Shown one piece after another: positions 44,975-56,052 of a stretch of 64,000 nt of DNA (positions are counted from its first letter, which is position 1; each line of letters starts with the position of its first letter). Position numbers and translations under genes: made by a program. Source of the DNA: Aegilops tauschii subsp. strangulata (Eukaryota; Streptophyta; Magnoliopsida; Poales; Poaceae); contig NC_053040.3 in assembly GCF_002575655.3 (NCBI RefSeq), positions 155,807,148 to 155,871,147 on the forward strand. The letters are read 5' to 3'. Under the pieces are notes generated by a model, which worked only from the letters and a program-made list of their open reading frames with translations, did no database searches and was not told where the DNA came from.

Positions 44975-47446
44975 TGTAACATCCCAAAATTCTAATTTTT
45001 GGAATGTTATATTAAATAAATAGATTTGAATGTTTGGTTGATTGTGGTGTGGTTGCTTGTGTGAAATTGAGTGAAATTTGAAACTTCTTGAAAGTTAAAT
45101 GAGAGGGAATAAAAGGACTTTCCCAAACTTTCAAATTTCATTTATGATCTCCATCAATTCAAATTCATTTCATCACAAAACCCTAGAGAGAAGATAACAT
45201 GACTTCTTCCATTTAAAATGAAAAGGGTTTTTGAAAAATATTTGAATTTCATTTGGAAATATTTCAAATTCAGAAACTTCATGCAACTCAATGATTTTCA
45301 TGAGAGAAGATAAAATGACTTCTTCAAATCATATGAAATATGAGTTGGAAGTTTAAAAGTGTCAAATTTAAAGTCCCTTTGAAATTATTTTCAATTTGGA
45401 GTTTTTTAGTTTTTATTCAAATTATTTTTCTCCAAAAATAAAATAAATGGAAATAAGGGTAAAATGATTCCCTTTAGTGTAAGATTTGGAGAAATAAATT
45501 TGAAATCATTTTGGTACTTTTAAAATGATTTTTATGGGGTTTTATTGCAACTGTAGCACTCTTTGCTTTATTTAAATTTTTGTGGATTTTAGTTGACATA
45601 AGAAAATTGTTCATGTTGTAGAAAATCTTTTTCTGAAAATTTTGATATATTATATGCCTATGTTGTATTTTTATTTTAATTGGTTTTATTTTATTTTGTG
45701 TCTCTTTAAAAAAACTTTCCGGCCGACCGAACTGGGTCGCGGCCCAGCAGCCAGCCCAGCCGGCCCAAGTCGCCGCGCGCCTCATCTCCGAGCTTGGGAC
45801 GAAGTCCCAGCGTGGCCGACACCGTCGCAGCCTCCGTGCCGCCGCCGGACTCCTCCCCTGCCCCTTCCCCAAGCCGGATCTGCCTCCCCTCCTCTCCTTA
45901 AATACCGCCCTACCCCCCCCCCTTCTCTCCTCCTCAAACCGCCGCTCGCCGCATCTCCCCACCGCTGCCGCAAGCCGCCGCCGCCTCCTGTCGCGCTGCC
46001 GCCTGCGCCAGCCACCGCCGACGCTGCTAGCTGCTGCCGCTGCCATCGCCGCACTCGCCAGAGCCCGCCGCCATCGGTTTTTCCCACCCGAACCGCCGAA
46101 TCGATTGACTGGAGTGCGACGAGTAGAACTATCAGGAGTTATGAGTGCGAATCATCTTCATCAACAATACAAGGCAAGTTCACACTTTGATCATATCCCT
46201 TTATTACCCAGTTTTTATGCATTAGTTTCAACCCTCAAACATTGCATGAGTAGGATTTGATAACATGTGGGTACTGGGAAGTAGTTGATGAGGTAGGAAC
46301 CTATTGTCTTGTATCAACACTGGGTTTATACATTATGCTTATACTACTTTGCTATGCTCGTAGACGTGGATTTGTATGTGATATTCATGAAAGATGTGAG
46401 AGTTATATTTTAACTAAGGGAAACTTAAGGTGGTTACTTTAATACACATCTGGGTGGAATGGTTGGGGTACCCTGGGGATACCAGTGGCTTGCCTGGACA
46501 CCTGGGGAATCCAGTGTTGTCCTAGGAGATCCCGGGGTAACCGTGTGATCATCCTGTTAGAATGCCACCCAGGCTCAAAGGGATCATAAGATTATTCATG
46601 CTAGAAACTTCCGTGTGCAGCCACAAGCCATTATGGGCTCTGGCATAGTTGAGTAAGTTGTGGGAAACCTTTCCATGATGGGCTAGCAGATGTAGGGGAT
46701 TGTAGGTGTACCGGCCTATCAATCGGTTAAGGGGACCTCTTCGGAAAGACTGTGTCTCAGTCATCCGTTTCTCAAACATCATGCAGTGCGAGAAATACAA
46801 CGGAGGAGATCGAGTCTTGTGGAGAAAAGTGCGCAAACCTCTGCAGAGTGTACAAACTACACATGATTAGCCGTGTCCCCGGTTATGGACATCTTGAGTA
46901 TCTGGTACTTGAATTATTGATTCGATCTCATCACGTTACTTAAATAATTGTTGGGTTATTGATGTTAATTTGGGATTGAGTTGGGGTTACCTTCTCAATA
47001 TTTCAACAAACTTTGTAGTTAAATAAAATATATTCCTTTGTTGTAGGGAAAAATTAGCTTTATGCAAAATTAAACTTAGAGCCTCCACCAGCCAAATATG
47101 CATGTAGTGATAGCCATTATTCAGCATTGCTATACAGTGTGAAATTGCCAGTACATTCAATGTACTGACCTACATGGCTGCAACGTCTCATGCTGCAGGA
47201 TTCTTACGACGAGTAAGTGATACGTTAGGGTTACGATTTCTACACTCAACTTTGTCGTTGGTGTTGATGGGAATCCACAACCTTGTTGTTACTTCCGCTA
47301 TATGGATTGAGGTAATAGTATTTACGTTACTTTATACATGTGATTTACCTCTGTTATAAATCCTCGAGTACTGTGTGTGTCAGCATACCGATCGAGGGAT
47401 GACACTTAAGCACAGAGACTTGATCCATTCGGGCCGGGTCGCTACA
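44975..47446 (+). mobile_element. Solo Tekay/Del-like LTR, TSD GAAAG
   Basis: Begins TGTAACATCCC and ends GGTCGCTACA (TGTA/TACA inverted ends). GAAAG is duplicated at 44970-44974 and 47447-47451. Removing it rejoins the copia RT frame. It is 2,472 bp with a GC-rich block (45718-46100) like the LTR at 20144. The 182-codon frame at 45642-46190 lies in that block and is not called as a gene. Confidence 0.92.
46138..47216 (+). other. Possible spliced short frame in the Tekay-like LTR
   Basis: MSANHLHQQYK (from an ATG at 46141) ends at AAG 46173, next to GCAAGT, an ideal GC-type splice donor. TGCTGCAG at 47191-47198 is an acceptor, and the following bases read DSYDE and a TAA (47214-47216) in the matching phase. 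The layout parallels the frame at 22179-24154: donor AG|GCAAG, a pyrimidine-poor but valid acceptor, and an acidic last exon. In the LTR at 1-601 the last exon would read YSDEE (309-328) in another phase. Evidence is structural only. Confidence 0.3.
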
Positions 47447-47451
47447 GAAAG

Positions 47452-48437
47452 TGAGTGGGAGCTCTGTAGAATTTCTGATATTATATATGGATGACATATT
47501 GTTGATCGGAAATGATATAGAATTTCTGGATAGCATAAAAGGATACTTGAATAAGAATTTTTCAATGAAATACCTCGGTGAAGATGCTTATATATTGGGC
47601 ATCAAAATCTATAGGGATAGATTGAGACGCTTAATAGGACTTTCACAAAGCACATACCTTGATAAAGTTTTTAAGAAGTTCAAAATGGATCAGTCAAAGA
47701 AAGGGGTCTTGCATGTGTTACAAGCTGTGAAGTTGAGTCAGACTCAAAGCACGACCACTGCAGAAGATAGAGAGAAAATGAAAGTCATTCCCTATGCCTC
47801 AGCCATAGGTTCTATCATGTATGCTATGTTGTGTACCAGATCTGATGTGTGCCTTTCCATAAGTTTGGCAGAGAGGTACCAAAGTAATCCAGGAGTGGAT
47901 CACTGGACAACGGTCAAGAACATCCTGAAGTACCTGAAAAGGACAAAGGATATGTTTCTTGTTTATGGAAGTGACGTAGAGCTCGTCGTAAATGGTTATG
48001 TCGATGCTAGCTCCGACACTGATCCGGATGACTCTAAGTCACAAACCGGATACGTTTTTATATCGAATGGTGGAGCTGTCAGTTGGTGAAGTTCCAAGCA
48101 GAGCGTTGAGGCGGGATCTATGTGTGAAGTGGAGTACATAGCTGCTTTGGAAGCAACACATGAAGGAGTCTGGATGAAGCAGTTCATATCTAATCTAGGT
48201 GTAATACCTAGTGCATCGGGTCCAATGAAAATCTTTTGTGACAACACTAGAGCATTTGCCTTGGCGAAGGAATCCAGGTTTCACAAGAGAACCAAACACA
48301 TCAAGAGACGCTTCAACTCCATCTGTGAAAAGGTCAAAGATGGAGACATAGAAATGTGCAAAGTGCATACGGATCTAAATGTGGCAGACCCATTGACTAA
48401 GCCTCTTCCGCGAGCAAAACATGATCAACACCAATAG
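47452..48437 (+). pseudogene. pol: Copia RT C-terminal part and RNase H
   Basis: Resumes at SGSSVEFLILYMDDILLIGN; the active site is YMDD where the other copy has YVDD, and both are catalytically plausible. RNase H follows ([19 protein letters not shown], then [29 protein letters not shown]). One in-frame TGA occurs after GGAVSW (48087-48089). It ends at [16 protein letters not shown], the normal C-terminus. The partial gene lacks its 5' half. Confidence 0.9.
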
Positions 48438-48486
48438 TCCATGGGTGTTAGATTCATTACAATGTAATCTAGATTATTGACTCTAG

Positions 48487-48500
48487 TGCAAGTGGGAGAC
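48487..48500 (+). other. Copia polypurine tract
   Basis: TGCAAGTGGGAGAC directly before the 3' LTR, identical to the tract of the element at 9100. Confidence 0.75.
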
Positions 48501-50256
48501 TCCAGGAAATATGCCCTAGAGGCAAAAATAAAGTTGTTATCTTATATTTTCTTATTCATGATAAAGGTTTATTATTCATGCTAGAATTGTATTGATCGGA
48601 AACTTAAATACATGTGTGAATACATAAACAAATACTGTGTCCCTATTAAGCCTCTACTAGACTAGCTCGTTGATCAAAGACGGTTAAGGTTTCCTAACCA
48701 TAGACATGAGTTGTCATTTGATAACGGGATCACATCATTAGGAGAATGATGTGATGGACAAGACCCATCTGTTAGCTTAGCATAATGATTGTTCAGTTTT
48801 ATTGCTATTGCTTTCTTCATGTCAAATACATATTCCTTCGACTATGAGATTATGCAACTCCCGGATACCGGAGGAATAACTTGTGTGCTATAAAATGTCA
48901 CACCATAATTGGGTGATCATAAAGATGCTCTACAAGTATCTCCGAAGGTGTTTGTTGAGTTGGCATAGATCGAGATTAGGATTTGCACGCCGAGTATCGG
49001 AGAGGTATCTCTGGGCCCTCTCGGTAATACACATCATATGCTTGCAAGCAAATGACTAAGGAGTTGGTCACGAGGTGATGTATTATGGAACGAGTAAAGA
49101 GACTTTCCGGTAACGAGATTGAACTAGGTATGAAGATACTGATGATCGAATCTCGAGTAAGTAACATACCGATGGACAAAGGGAATTACGTATGTTATCA
49201 TAACGGTTCGACCGATAAAGATATTCATAGAATATGTAGGAGCCAATATGGGCGTCCAGGTTCCACTATTGGTTATTGACCAAAGAGATGTATCGGTCAT
49301 GTCTACATATTTCTCGAACCCGTAGGGTCCGCACGCTTAACGTTCGCTGACGATATAGTGTTATATGAGTTATGTGATTTGGTGATCGAATGTTGTTCGG
49401 AGTCCCGGATGAGATCACGGGCATAGCGAGGAGTCTCGAAATGGTCGAAAGGTAAAGATTGATATATAGGATGGTAGTATTCGGACACCGGAAGTGTTTC
49501 GGGGGGTACCGGGTACTTATCGGGTCACCGAAAGGGGTTCCGGGCACCCCTAGCAAAAGATATGGGCCTTATGGGCCAAGATAGGAAACGCACCAGCCAC
49601 AAGGGGCTAGTGCGCCCCCATAGCAGGCCGGCCTAACAAGGAGAAGGAAACGGGGGTGGGAAAGGAAAGTGTGGATTAGGATCCCACTTCCTTCCCTCTC
49701 TCCCCCTCTTTCCTTCCCCCTCGGTTATATATGGCAGGGGGGCGCAGCTTGGGAGGGACTCCAAGTAGGATTCCTCCTACTTGGGCGCCTCCTATGGATA
49801 CTCCTCCCTCCCTCCCACCTATGTATATGTGGGAGGGGGCGCCTAGCACACACCAGATCAATTGTTAGCCGTGTGCGGCGCCCCCCTCCACCATTTACAC
49901 CCCCGGTCATATTTTCGTAGTGCTTAGGCGAAGCCCTGTGGAGATCACTTCACCATCACCATCACCACGCCGTCATGCTTATGGAACTAAAATACTACCT
50001 CGACGTCTTGCTGGATCAAGAAGGCGAGGGACGTCACTGAGCTGAACATGTGCTGAACGCGGAGGTGCCGTACGTTCGCTACTAGATAGGTTGGATCGCA
50101 AAGAAAGTTCGACTACATCAACCGCGTTGTGAAATGCTTCCGCTTACGGTCTACGAGGGTACGTAGACACACTCTCCCCTCTCGTTTCTATGCATCTCCT
50201 TGATAGATCTTGCGTGTGCGTGGAATTGTTTTTGTTTTCCATGCAATGTTTCCACA
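48501..50256 (+). repeat. 3' LTR of the copia half-element
   Basis: Aligns over its length with the Angela-type LTRs, but is clearly diverged. It starts TCCAGGAAATATGCCC where the intact form starts TGAAGG, and ends near CAATGTTTCCACA, where the intact form has CGTTCCCCAACA. The end is therefore placed to within a few bases. Confidence 0.8.
49761..49829 (+). promoter_or_regulatory. Stem-loop and TATA-like box in copia 3' LTR
   Basis: Perfect 10-bp arms CCAAGTAGGA (49761-49770) and TCCTACTTGG (49775-49784) with a 4-base loop lie about 38 bp upstream of TATGTATATG. Position matches the stem at 9580-9610, but the stem sequence differs. A second TATATAT lies upstream at 49726-49732; two TATA boxes are known in BARE-1. 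Confidence 0.5.
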
Positions 50257-52011
50257 CCTCTAGATTTTCAATAGGCAAATTGTGTTTAAGCACAGGTCGT
50301 TGTTCAAAGAAAATTGCATCTATCTCATTTCTTTCGTGCATATGCATATCATTTTCATGGTCTAGAAAATATTGTTCTAGTGGATCAGTAGGAGGCACGG
50401 CAATAGAAGCAAGACCAATTATTTCATCCTTACTAGGCAATTCTTTCTTATGATGTTTTCTATTGAACTTAGAAAAATTAAACTCATGAGACTCATCACC
50501 AAAAATTACACTGACAGTTTGTTTCTCACAATCTATTTTAGCATTAACGTGTTTAAGAAAGGTCTACCAAAGATAATGGGACAAAAGTCATCTTGTGGGG
50601 AACCAAGAAATAGAAAATCAGTAGGATACTTTACCTTCCCACACAAGACTTCAACATCTCTAACAATCCCAAGTGATGTGATGGTGTCTCAATTAGCAAG
50701 TTTAATAGTAACATCTATGTCTTCTATTTCAACGGGTGCTATGTCATTCATAATTTCTTGATATAAGGTAAAAGGAATAGCACTCACGCTAGCACCTAAG
50801 TCACATAAACCATGATAACAGTGATCTCCTATTTTGACTGAGACAACAGGCGTGCCAATAACAGGTCTTTGTTTATCTTTCTCATCAGGCTTAGCAATTC
50901 TAGTTGCTTCATTACAGAAGTAAATAACATGCCCAACTATATTTTCTACCAAGAGATCTTTAACCATAGCAACGCTAGGTTCTAATTTGATTTGCTCACC
51001 GGGTTTAGGTGCTCTAATATAACTTTTATTGACCACAGTTGAAACCTTAGCATGTTCCTTTATCCTAACAGGGAAAGGTGGGTTTTCAATATAAGCAGTA
51101 GGAACAACAGGATCAACATTATAAATGATAGTTTCATATTTAGCTATTACTGGTTCTTTAACTTCCTTCTTTAATAGGTGGGTGACATTTAAACTACTTC
51201 TCCTTACCGAGATCAACATGAGTAGCAAATGATTCACAAAAAGAGGCTACTATCTCAGAGTCAAGTCCATATTTAGTGCTAAAATTTTGAAAAGCATCGG
51301 TATTCATAGAAAATTTAACACAATCATACTTAAGCTTAATACCTAACTCTTTACCTTCATCGAGTTCCCAATCTTCATAGTTGCATTTAATTATCTCTAA
51401 AAGATCCCACCTGAATTCAGTAGTCTTCTTCATAAAGGAACTAGTACAAGAAGTATCGAGCATGGATTGATCATTACGAGAAAGCCGAGAATAAAAATTC
51501 TGAATAATAATTTCTCTTGAGAGCTCATGATTGGGGCATGAATATAACATTGACTTAAGCCTCCCCCAAGCTAGAGCGATACTTTCTCCTTCACGAGGCC
51601 AAAAATTATATATATAATTCCGATCACGATGAACTAGATGCATAGGATAAATTTTCTGGTGAAATTCCAATTTCAATCGATTCCAATTCCAAGATCCAAT
51701 ATCATCGCATAGCCTATACCATGCCAATGCTTTTCCCTTCAAAGATAAAGGGAAAACCTCCTTCTTAGCTTCATCTCCGGGTAAACCTGCAAGCTTAAAT
51801 AATCCACAAATTTCATCCACATATATCAAGTGCATATCAGGATGTTCGGTTCCATCTTCTGCATAAGGATTAGCTAGCAGTTATTTTATCATACCCGAAG
51901 GAATTTCATAACCAATATTTTCAGTAGGTGCAGTAGGTTGAGGGGCAACTAATTGTGGTTCCATTCGATGTGAAGATACCCCGAACAAATCCCCAAAGGA
52001 TTGTTCTCCAT
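50257..52011 (-). pseudogene. gag: Athila gag and protease, truncated
   Basis: The gag ATG is at 52011, with a frame change soon after. The main part includes HLIYVDEICGLFKLAGLPGD, WPREGESIALAWGRLKSML and the STKYGLDSEIVASFCESF block. A TAA at 51881-51883 and a frame change near 51194 interrupt it. The protease site reads CDLGASVSAIP. A CGA-to-TGA-type stop follows at 50686-50688. The last frame (MPSKDEIIGLASIAVPP) runs across the junction at 50257 into copia LTR sequence, so its final 35-odd residues are not Athila. Compared with the + copy, the gag-protease joint is continuous here. Confidence 0.85.
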
Positions 52012-52087
52012 AGTAACAAGTGACAATAAATTTCAGCACGTAGTCATAATTTTTCCTTGCCAATTTCCAGTTACCAAGAACGCTTGA

Positions 52088-52106
52088 CTCCCCGGCAACG
52101 GTGCCA
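52088..52106 (-). other. Primer binding site (one mismatch)
   Basis: The minus strand reads TGGCACCGTTGCCGGGGAG, 11 bases from the LTR; C-to-T on the other strand accounts for the change. Confidence 0.8.
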
Positions 52107-52117
52107 GAAAAGAGCCT

Positions 52118-53629
52118 TGATGACCCACAAGTATAGGGGATCAATCCTTTCGATAAGTAAGAGTGTTGAACCCAATGAGGAGCAGAAGGAAATGACAAGC
52201 GGTTTTCAGCAAGGTATTCTCTGCAAGCACTAAAATTGTAAGTAGTGAGTAGTTTGATGGCAAGATAATTTGTAATGAGCAAGTAACGGTAATGACAACT
52301 AATATGCAGCAAGGTAGCCCAATCCTTTTGTAGCAGAGGACAGGCCAAAACGGTCTCTTATGATAAGCAAAGCGTTCTTGAGGGTACACGGGAATTTCAT
52401 CTAGTCACTTTCATCATGTTGGTTTTATTCGTGTTCGCTACTTTGATAATTTGATATGTGGGTGGACCGGTGCTTAGGTGCTATTCTTACTTGAAAAAAC
52501 CTCCTACTTATGATTAACCCCCTCACAAGCATCCGCAACTACGAGAAAAGTATTAAGACAAAATCTAACCATAGCATTAAACTTTTGGATCCAAATCAGT
52601 CCCTTACGAAGTAGTGCATAAACTAGTGTTTAAGGTTCTGTCACTCTCACAACCCATCATCTAATAACTAATCCAAAATGCATTTCCTTAGGCCCAAATA
52701 TGGTGAAGTGTCATGTAGGTGACGTTCACATGACACCACTAAGGGAATCACAACATACATACCATCAAAATACCGAACACATATCAAGTTCACATGATTA
52801 CTTGCAAAAAGATTTCTCCCGTGACCTCAAGAACAAAAGTAACTACTCACAAATGATAATCCTACTCAAGATCAGAGGGGTATTAAATAGCATAATGGAT
52901 CTGAACATATAATCTTCCACCAAATAAACCATATAGTAATCAACTACAAGATGTAATCAACACAACTAGTCACCCACAAGCACCAATCTAAGGTTCTGGT
53001 ACAAAGATTGAACACAAGAGATGAACTAGGGTTTGAGAGAAGATGGTGTTGTTGAAGATATTGATGGATATTTCCTCCCCAAGATGGAAGAGTTGTTGGT
53101 GATGATGATGACGATGATTTCCCCCTCCGGGAGGGAAATTCCCCCTGCGGAATAGCTCCGCCGGAGGGCAAAAGTGCTCCTGCCCAAGTTCCACCTCGAG
53201 ACGGCGATGCTTCATCCCGAAAGTCCTCTCCTTATTTTTTTTCTAGGTCAAAATGACTTATATACCAGAAGAGGGGCACCGGAGGTGGGCCGAGGAGAGC
53301 ACAACCCACCAGGGCGCGCCTGGGCTCCCTGGCGCACCCAGGTGGGTTGTGCCCACCTGGTACGCCCCCTCTGGTAGTTATTTTCTCCAATAATTCTTAT
53401 ATATTCCATAAAAATCTTCGTGAAGTTTCAACTCATTCGGAGATGTGCAGAATAGGTGGCCTGACGTAGCCTTTTCAGGTCCAGAATTCCAGCTGCTGGT
53501 ATTCTTCCTCTTTGTGTGAACCTTGCATATTATGAGAGAAAATGCATTAGAATTACTCCAAAAATCATTATTATGCATAAAAACATCATAAATAACAGTA
53601 GGAAAACATGATGCAAAATGTACGTATCA
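52118..53629 (-). repeat. Athila 5' LTR (minus strand)
   Basis: 1,512 bp, TGATGACCCACAAGTATAGG ... GTACGTATCA on +. It provides the full-length model for the partial LTRs at 602-1743 and 20009-20143. Confidence 0.9.
53258..53357 (-). promoter_or_regulatory. GC-rich stem and TATA-like box in Athila LTR
   Basis: Perfect 12-bp arms GCACAACCCACC (53299-53310) and GGTGGGTTGTGC (53341-53352) surround AGGGCGCGCC. In element sense TATATAA (53264-53258) follows within about 20 bp of the outer arm. Confidence 0.55.
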
Positions 53630-53639
53630 AGACCCTCTT

Positions 53640-55682
53640 GTGGAGTCTCCACAAGGGAAGTCATCACCGGCACCACTTGTACAAGATGTTAAGGGAGATC
53701 ATGAACCTATCCAAGAACAAGATCAAGTCCCTCATGTTCCCGGGCAATATCAAGGGAAGGCTCATTCAAATGGCGAAGAACTAATTATTGAGGCTCAAGA
53801 TCAAGCTCAAGTTCGTGATCAAGGTCAATATCAACACCAACCACAAGTCTCTTCATCATCGTCACTTCCCAATGAACAAGAACTTGTGGTTGCAAAGAGA
53901 AGGGTGTCTCCAAGGCTAAAACAATCTCAAGGACAAGCTTCTTCATCAAGTCCAAAACCAAGTGAAGAAGAGCTTGCAAGCAAAGAGCAAAAGGTGGCCG
54001 CCAAGTTAAACCATCTTCAACATCTCACCGTGAACATCTATGGAAGCATAAATAAGGGGGTAACTACTCGTAGACGTTTGGCAAACTTTTGTGAGCATTA
54101 CTCGTTTGTCTCTTGTGTTGAGCCCCTTAAGGTTGAAGATGCACTTGACGATCCAGATTGGGTAGATGCCATGCATGAAGAACTCAACAACTTCACCCAC
54201 AACAAAGTATGGACCCTTGTGGAGAGACCGAAAGAGCATCATAATGTCATTGGAACAAAGTGGATCTTCAAGAACAAACAAGATGAACATGGACAAGTAA
54301 CAAGGAACAAGGCAAGGTTAGTGGCACAATTTCACCCAAGTTGAAGGTTTGGACTTTGGTGAAACTTTTGCCCCCATTGCCTGTCTTGAATCCATTCGCA
54401 TCTTGCCTACATATGCCTCTCATCATGAGTTTAAATTGTAATAAATGGATGTGAAGAGTGCATTTCTTAATGGTCCTCTTAAGGATTTGGTGTATGTCAA
54501 GCAACCTCCTGGTTTCAAAGACCCCGATCACCCCTCTCACATTTATGAACTCCATAAGGCGCTCTATGGACTTAAACAAGCACCTCGTGCTTGGTATGAT
54601 CACCTTACGGCATTCCTAAGCGAGAAGGGGTTCCAGATTGGGGTAATAGATTCCACTCTCTTCACAAAAAGGGTAAAAGGAGAATTGTTTGTGTGCCAAA
54701 TATATGTTGATGATATTATATTTGGTTCCACTAACCATGCTATTAACGTTGAGTTTGAGAATCTTATGACTAAGGAATTTGCTATGAGCATGATGGGAGA
54801 ACTGAAGTTCTTCCTCGGTTTTCAAGTGAAGCAATTGAGAGGAGTAACCTTCATCAACCAATCTCTTTATATTCAAGACATGCTCAAGAGGTTCAAAATG
54901 TAAGATGTCAATCCCATGAAGACACCCATGCCCACAAATGGCCAACTTCTTTTTTTCGGGTATACAAATGGCAAACTTCATCTTGATCCCAATGGTAAAG
55001 AAGTGGATCAAAAGTTATATCGCTCCATGATCGGTTCCTTGCTTTACCTTTGTGCATCTAGATCGGATATCATGTTGAGTGTGTGTATGTGTGCAAGATT
55101 TCAATCCGCTCCTAAGGAGAGCCACTAGCAGTGAAAAGAATCCTTCGATATTTGGTTCATACCCCAAACTTGGGCCTTTGGTATCCCAAAGGATCAACTT
55201 TCAAGTTAATGGGATACTCGGATTCAGATTGGGCCGCAGACAAGGTTGACCGCAAGTCCACTTCCAGTTCATGTCAATTCCTAGGGAGATCTTTGGTAAG
55301 TTGGTCTTCAAAGAAGCAAAATTGTATATCTCTCTCAACGGCCGAAGCCGAGTATATTTCCGCCGGAAGTTGTTGTGCTCAGTTATTATGGATGAGGCAA
55401 ACTTTAATGGATTATGGTGTCAAATGTGACAAAGTGCCTCTTTTGTGCGACAATGAAAGTACAATCAAGATTGCTGAGAATCCAGTGCAACACAGCAAGA
55501 CCAAGCATATTGAGGTTCGTCATCATTTCATTCGGGATCATGTGGCCAATGGATACATTGATCTATTCCATGTCAACACCGAGAAACAACTAGCCGATAT
55601 TTTCACCAAGCCACTTGATGAAGCAAGATTCCATGAGTTAAGGCATGAGCTAAATATAGTGGCTATAAGTAACTTGGGTTGA
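53640..55682 (+). pseudogene. pol: Sirevirus-like copia RT and RNase H, 3' half
   Basis: It starts at the Athila LTR edge inside the linker before RT (Gln/Ser-rich, then RRRLANFCEHYSFVSCVEPL). RT follows: [59 protein letters not shown], and an intact [11 protein letters not shown]. RNase H: YSDSDWAADKVDRKSTS, STAEAEYISAGSC, CDNESTIKIAENPVQHSKTK. Disruptions are a 2-base loss near 54330, two adjacent stops near 54440, a stop at 54901-54903 and a frame change near 55127. The RT wording is typical of the Sirevirus (Maximus-type) clade. Gag and integrase are absent. Confidence 0.87.
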
Positions 55683-56052
55683 GATTCTTGCTCATGCACA
55701 CATACTCATATAATATCTTGCTTAGATGTAGGCGCATGTCTAGGGGGAGCTAGCTCAACTCATGAGTTACCTCATCATAGAAGTGCATAAATTGAACAAA
55801 ATCTTTCACATTAGCCACTTTTAGGTGGCAATTGTGCTTCAAAGATGAGTGTTGGTCTTGGGCCCAAGGTTCATATCTTCGCGGTGCCATACCAAATAAA
55901 CTCAAACATGGTGGCCTCGGCCACCGCCCTTATTGGAGGTTTTTGTCCACTTTTTTTGTGTGTGGTGTTTTTGGCCTTCGTCTTGTTTTTGGTTTTCTTG
56001 TGTTTTGTTGCCTGTCGATCTTCTCATCTAGTGCAAGTGCTCCATATATTCC
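55683..56052 (+). other. 3' region of the Sirevirus-like element
   Basis: Non-coding, with a purine-rich block TCTAGGGGGAGCTAG (55739-55753) that may be a PPT. No clear LTR start is recognised. Short frames at 55832-56125 are unsupported. Confidence 0.5.

Larger units (their letters stand above)
44359..50256 (+). mobile_element. 3' half of an Angela/WIS-type copia element
   Basis: Starts abruptly inside RT (SAPEWNGN) at the end of the Sabrina-like LTR and continues through RNase H, a PPT and the 3' LTR to about 50256. Protein identity with 10870-13882 is very high. A solo LTR interrupts it. The 5' LTR, gag and integrase are missing from the window. On the right it abuts the middle of an Athila protease region, so it was inserted in that element. 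Confidence 0.85.
50257..53629 (-). mobile_element. 5' half of an Athila element on minus strand
   Basis: In element sense: LTR (53629-52118), PBS, gag, protease, then a sharp end at 50257, where the copia LTR begins. The same family as 602-20143 by LTR and protein. RT, integrase and the 3' LTR are missing. Confidence 0.85.

Noticed and set aside
45642..46190. 182-codon ORF
   Set aside because: It lies in the GC-rich block of a solo LTR and starts in AT-rich sequence encoding a hydrophobic run; no homologue is recognised.
51881..52348. 155-codon minus-strand ORF starting in the LTR
   Set aside because: Its first half is LTR and PBS sequence. Only the part after 52011 is gag, and it is listed there.
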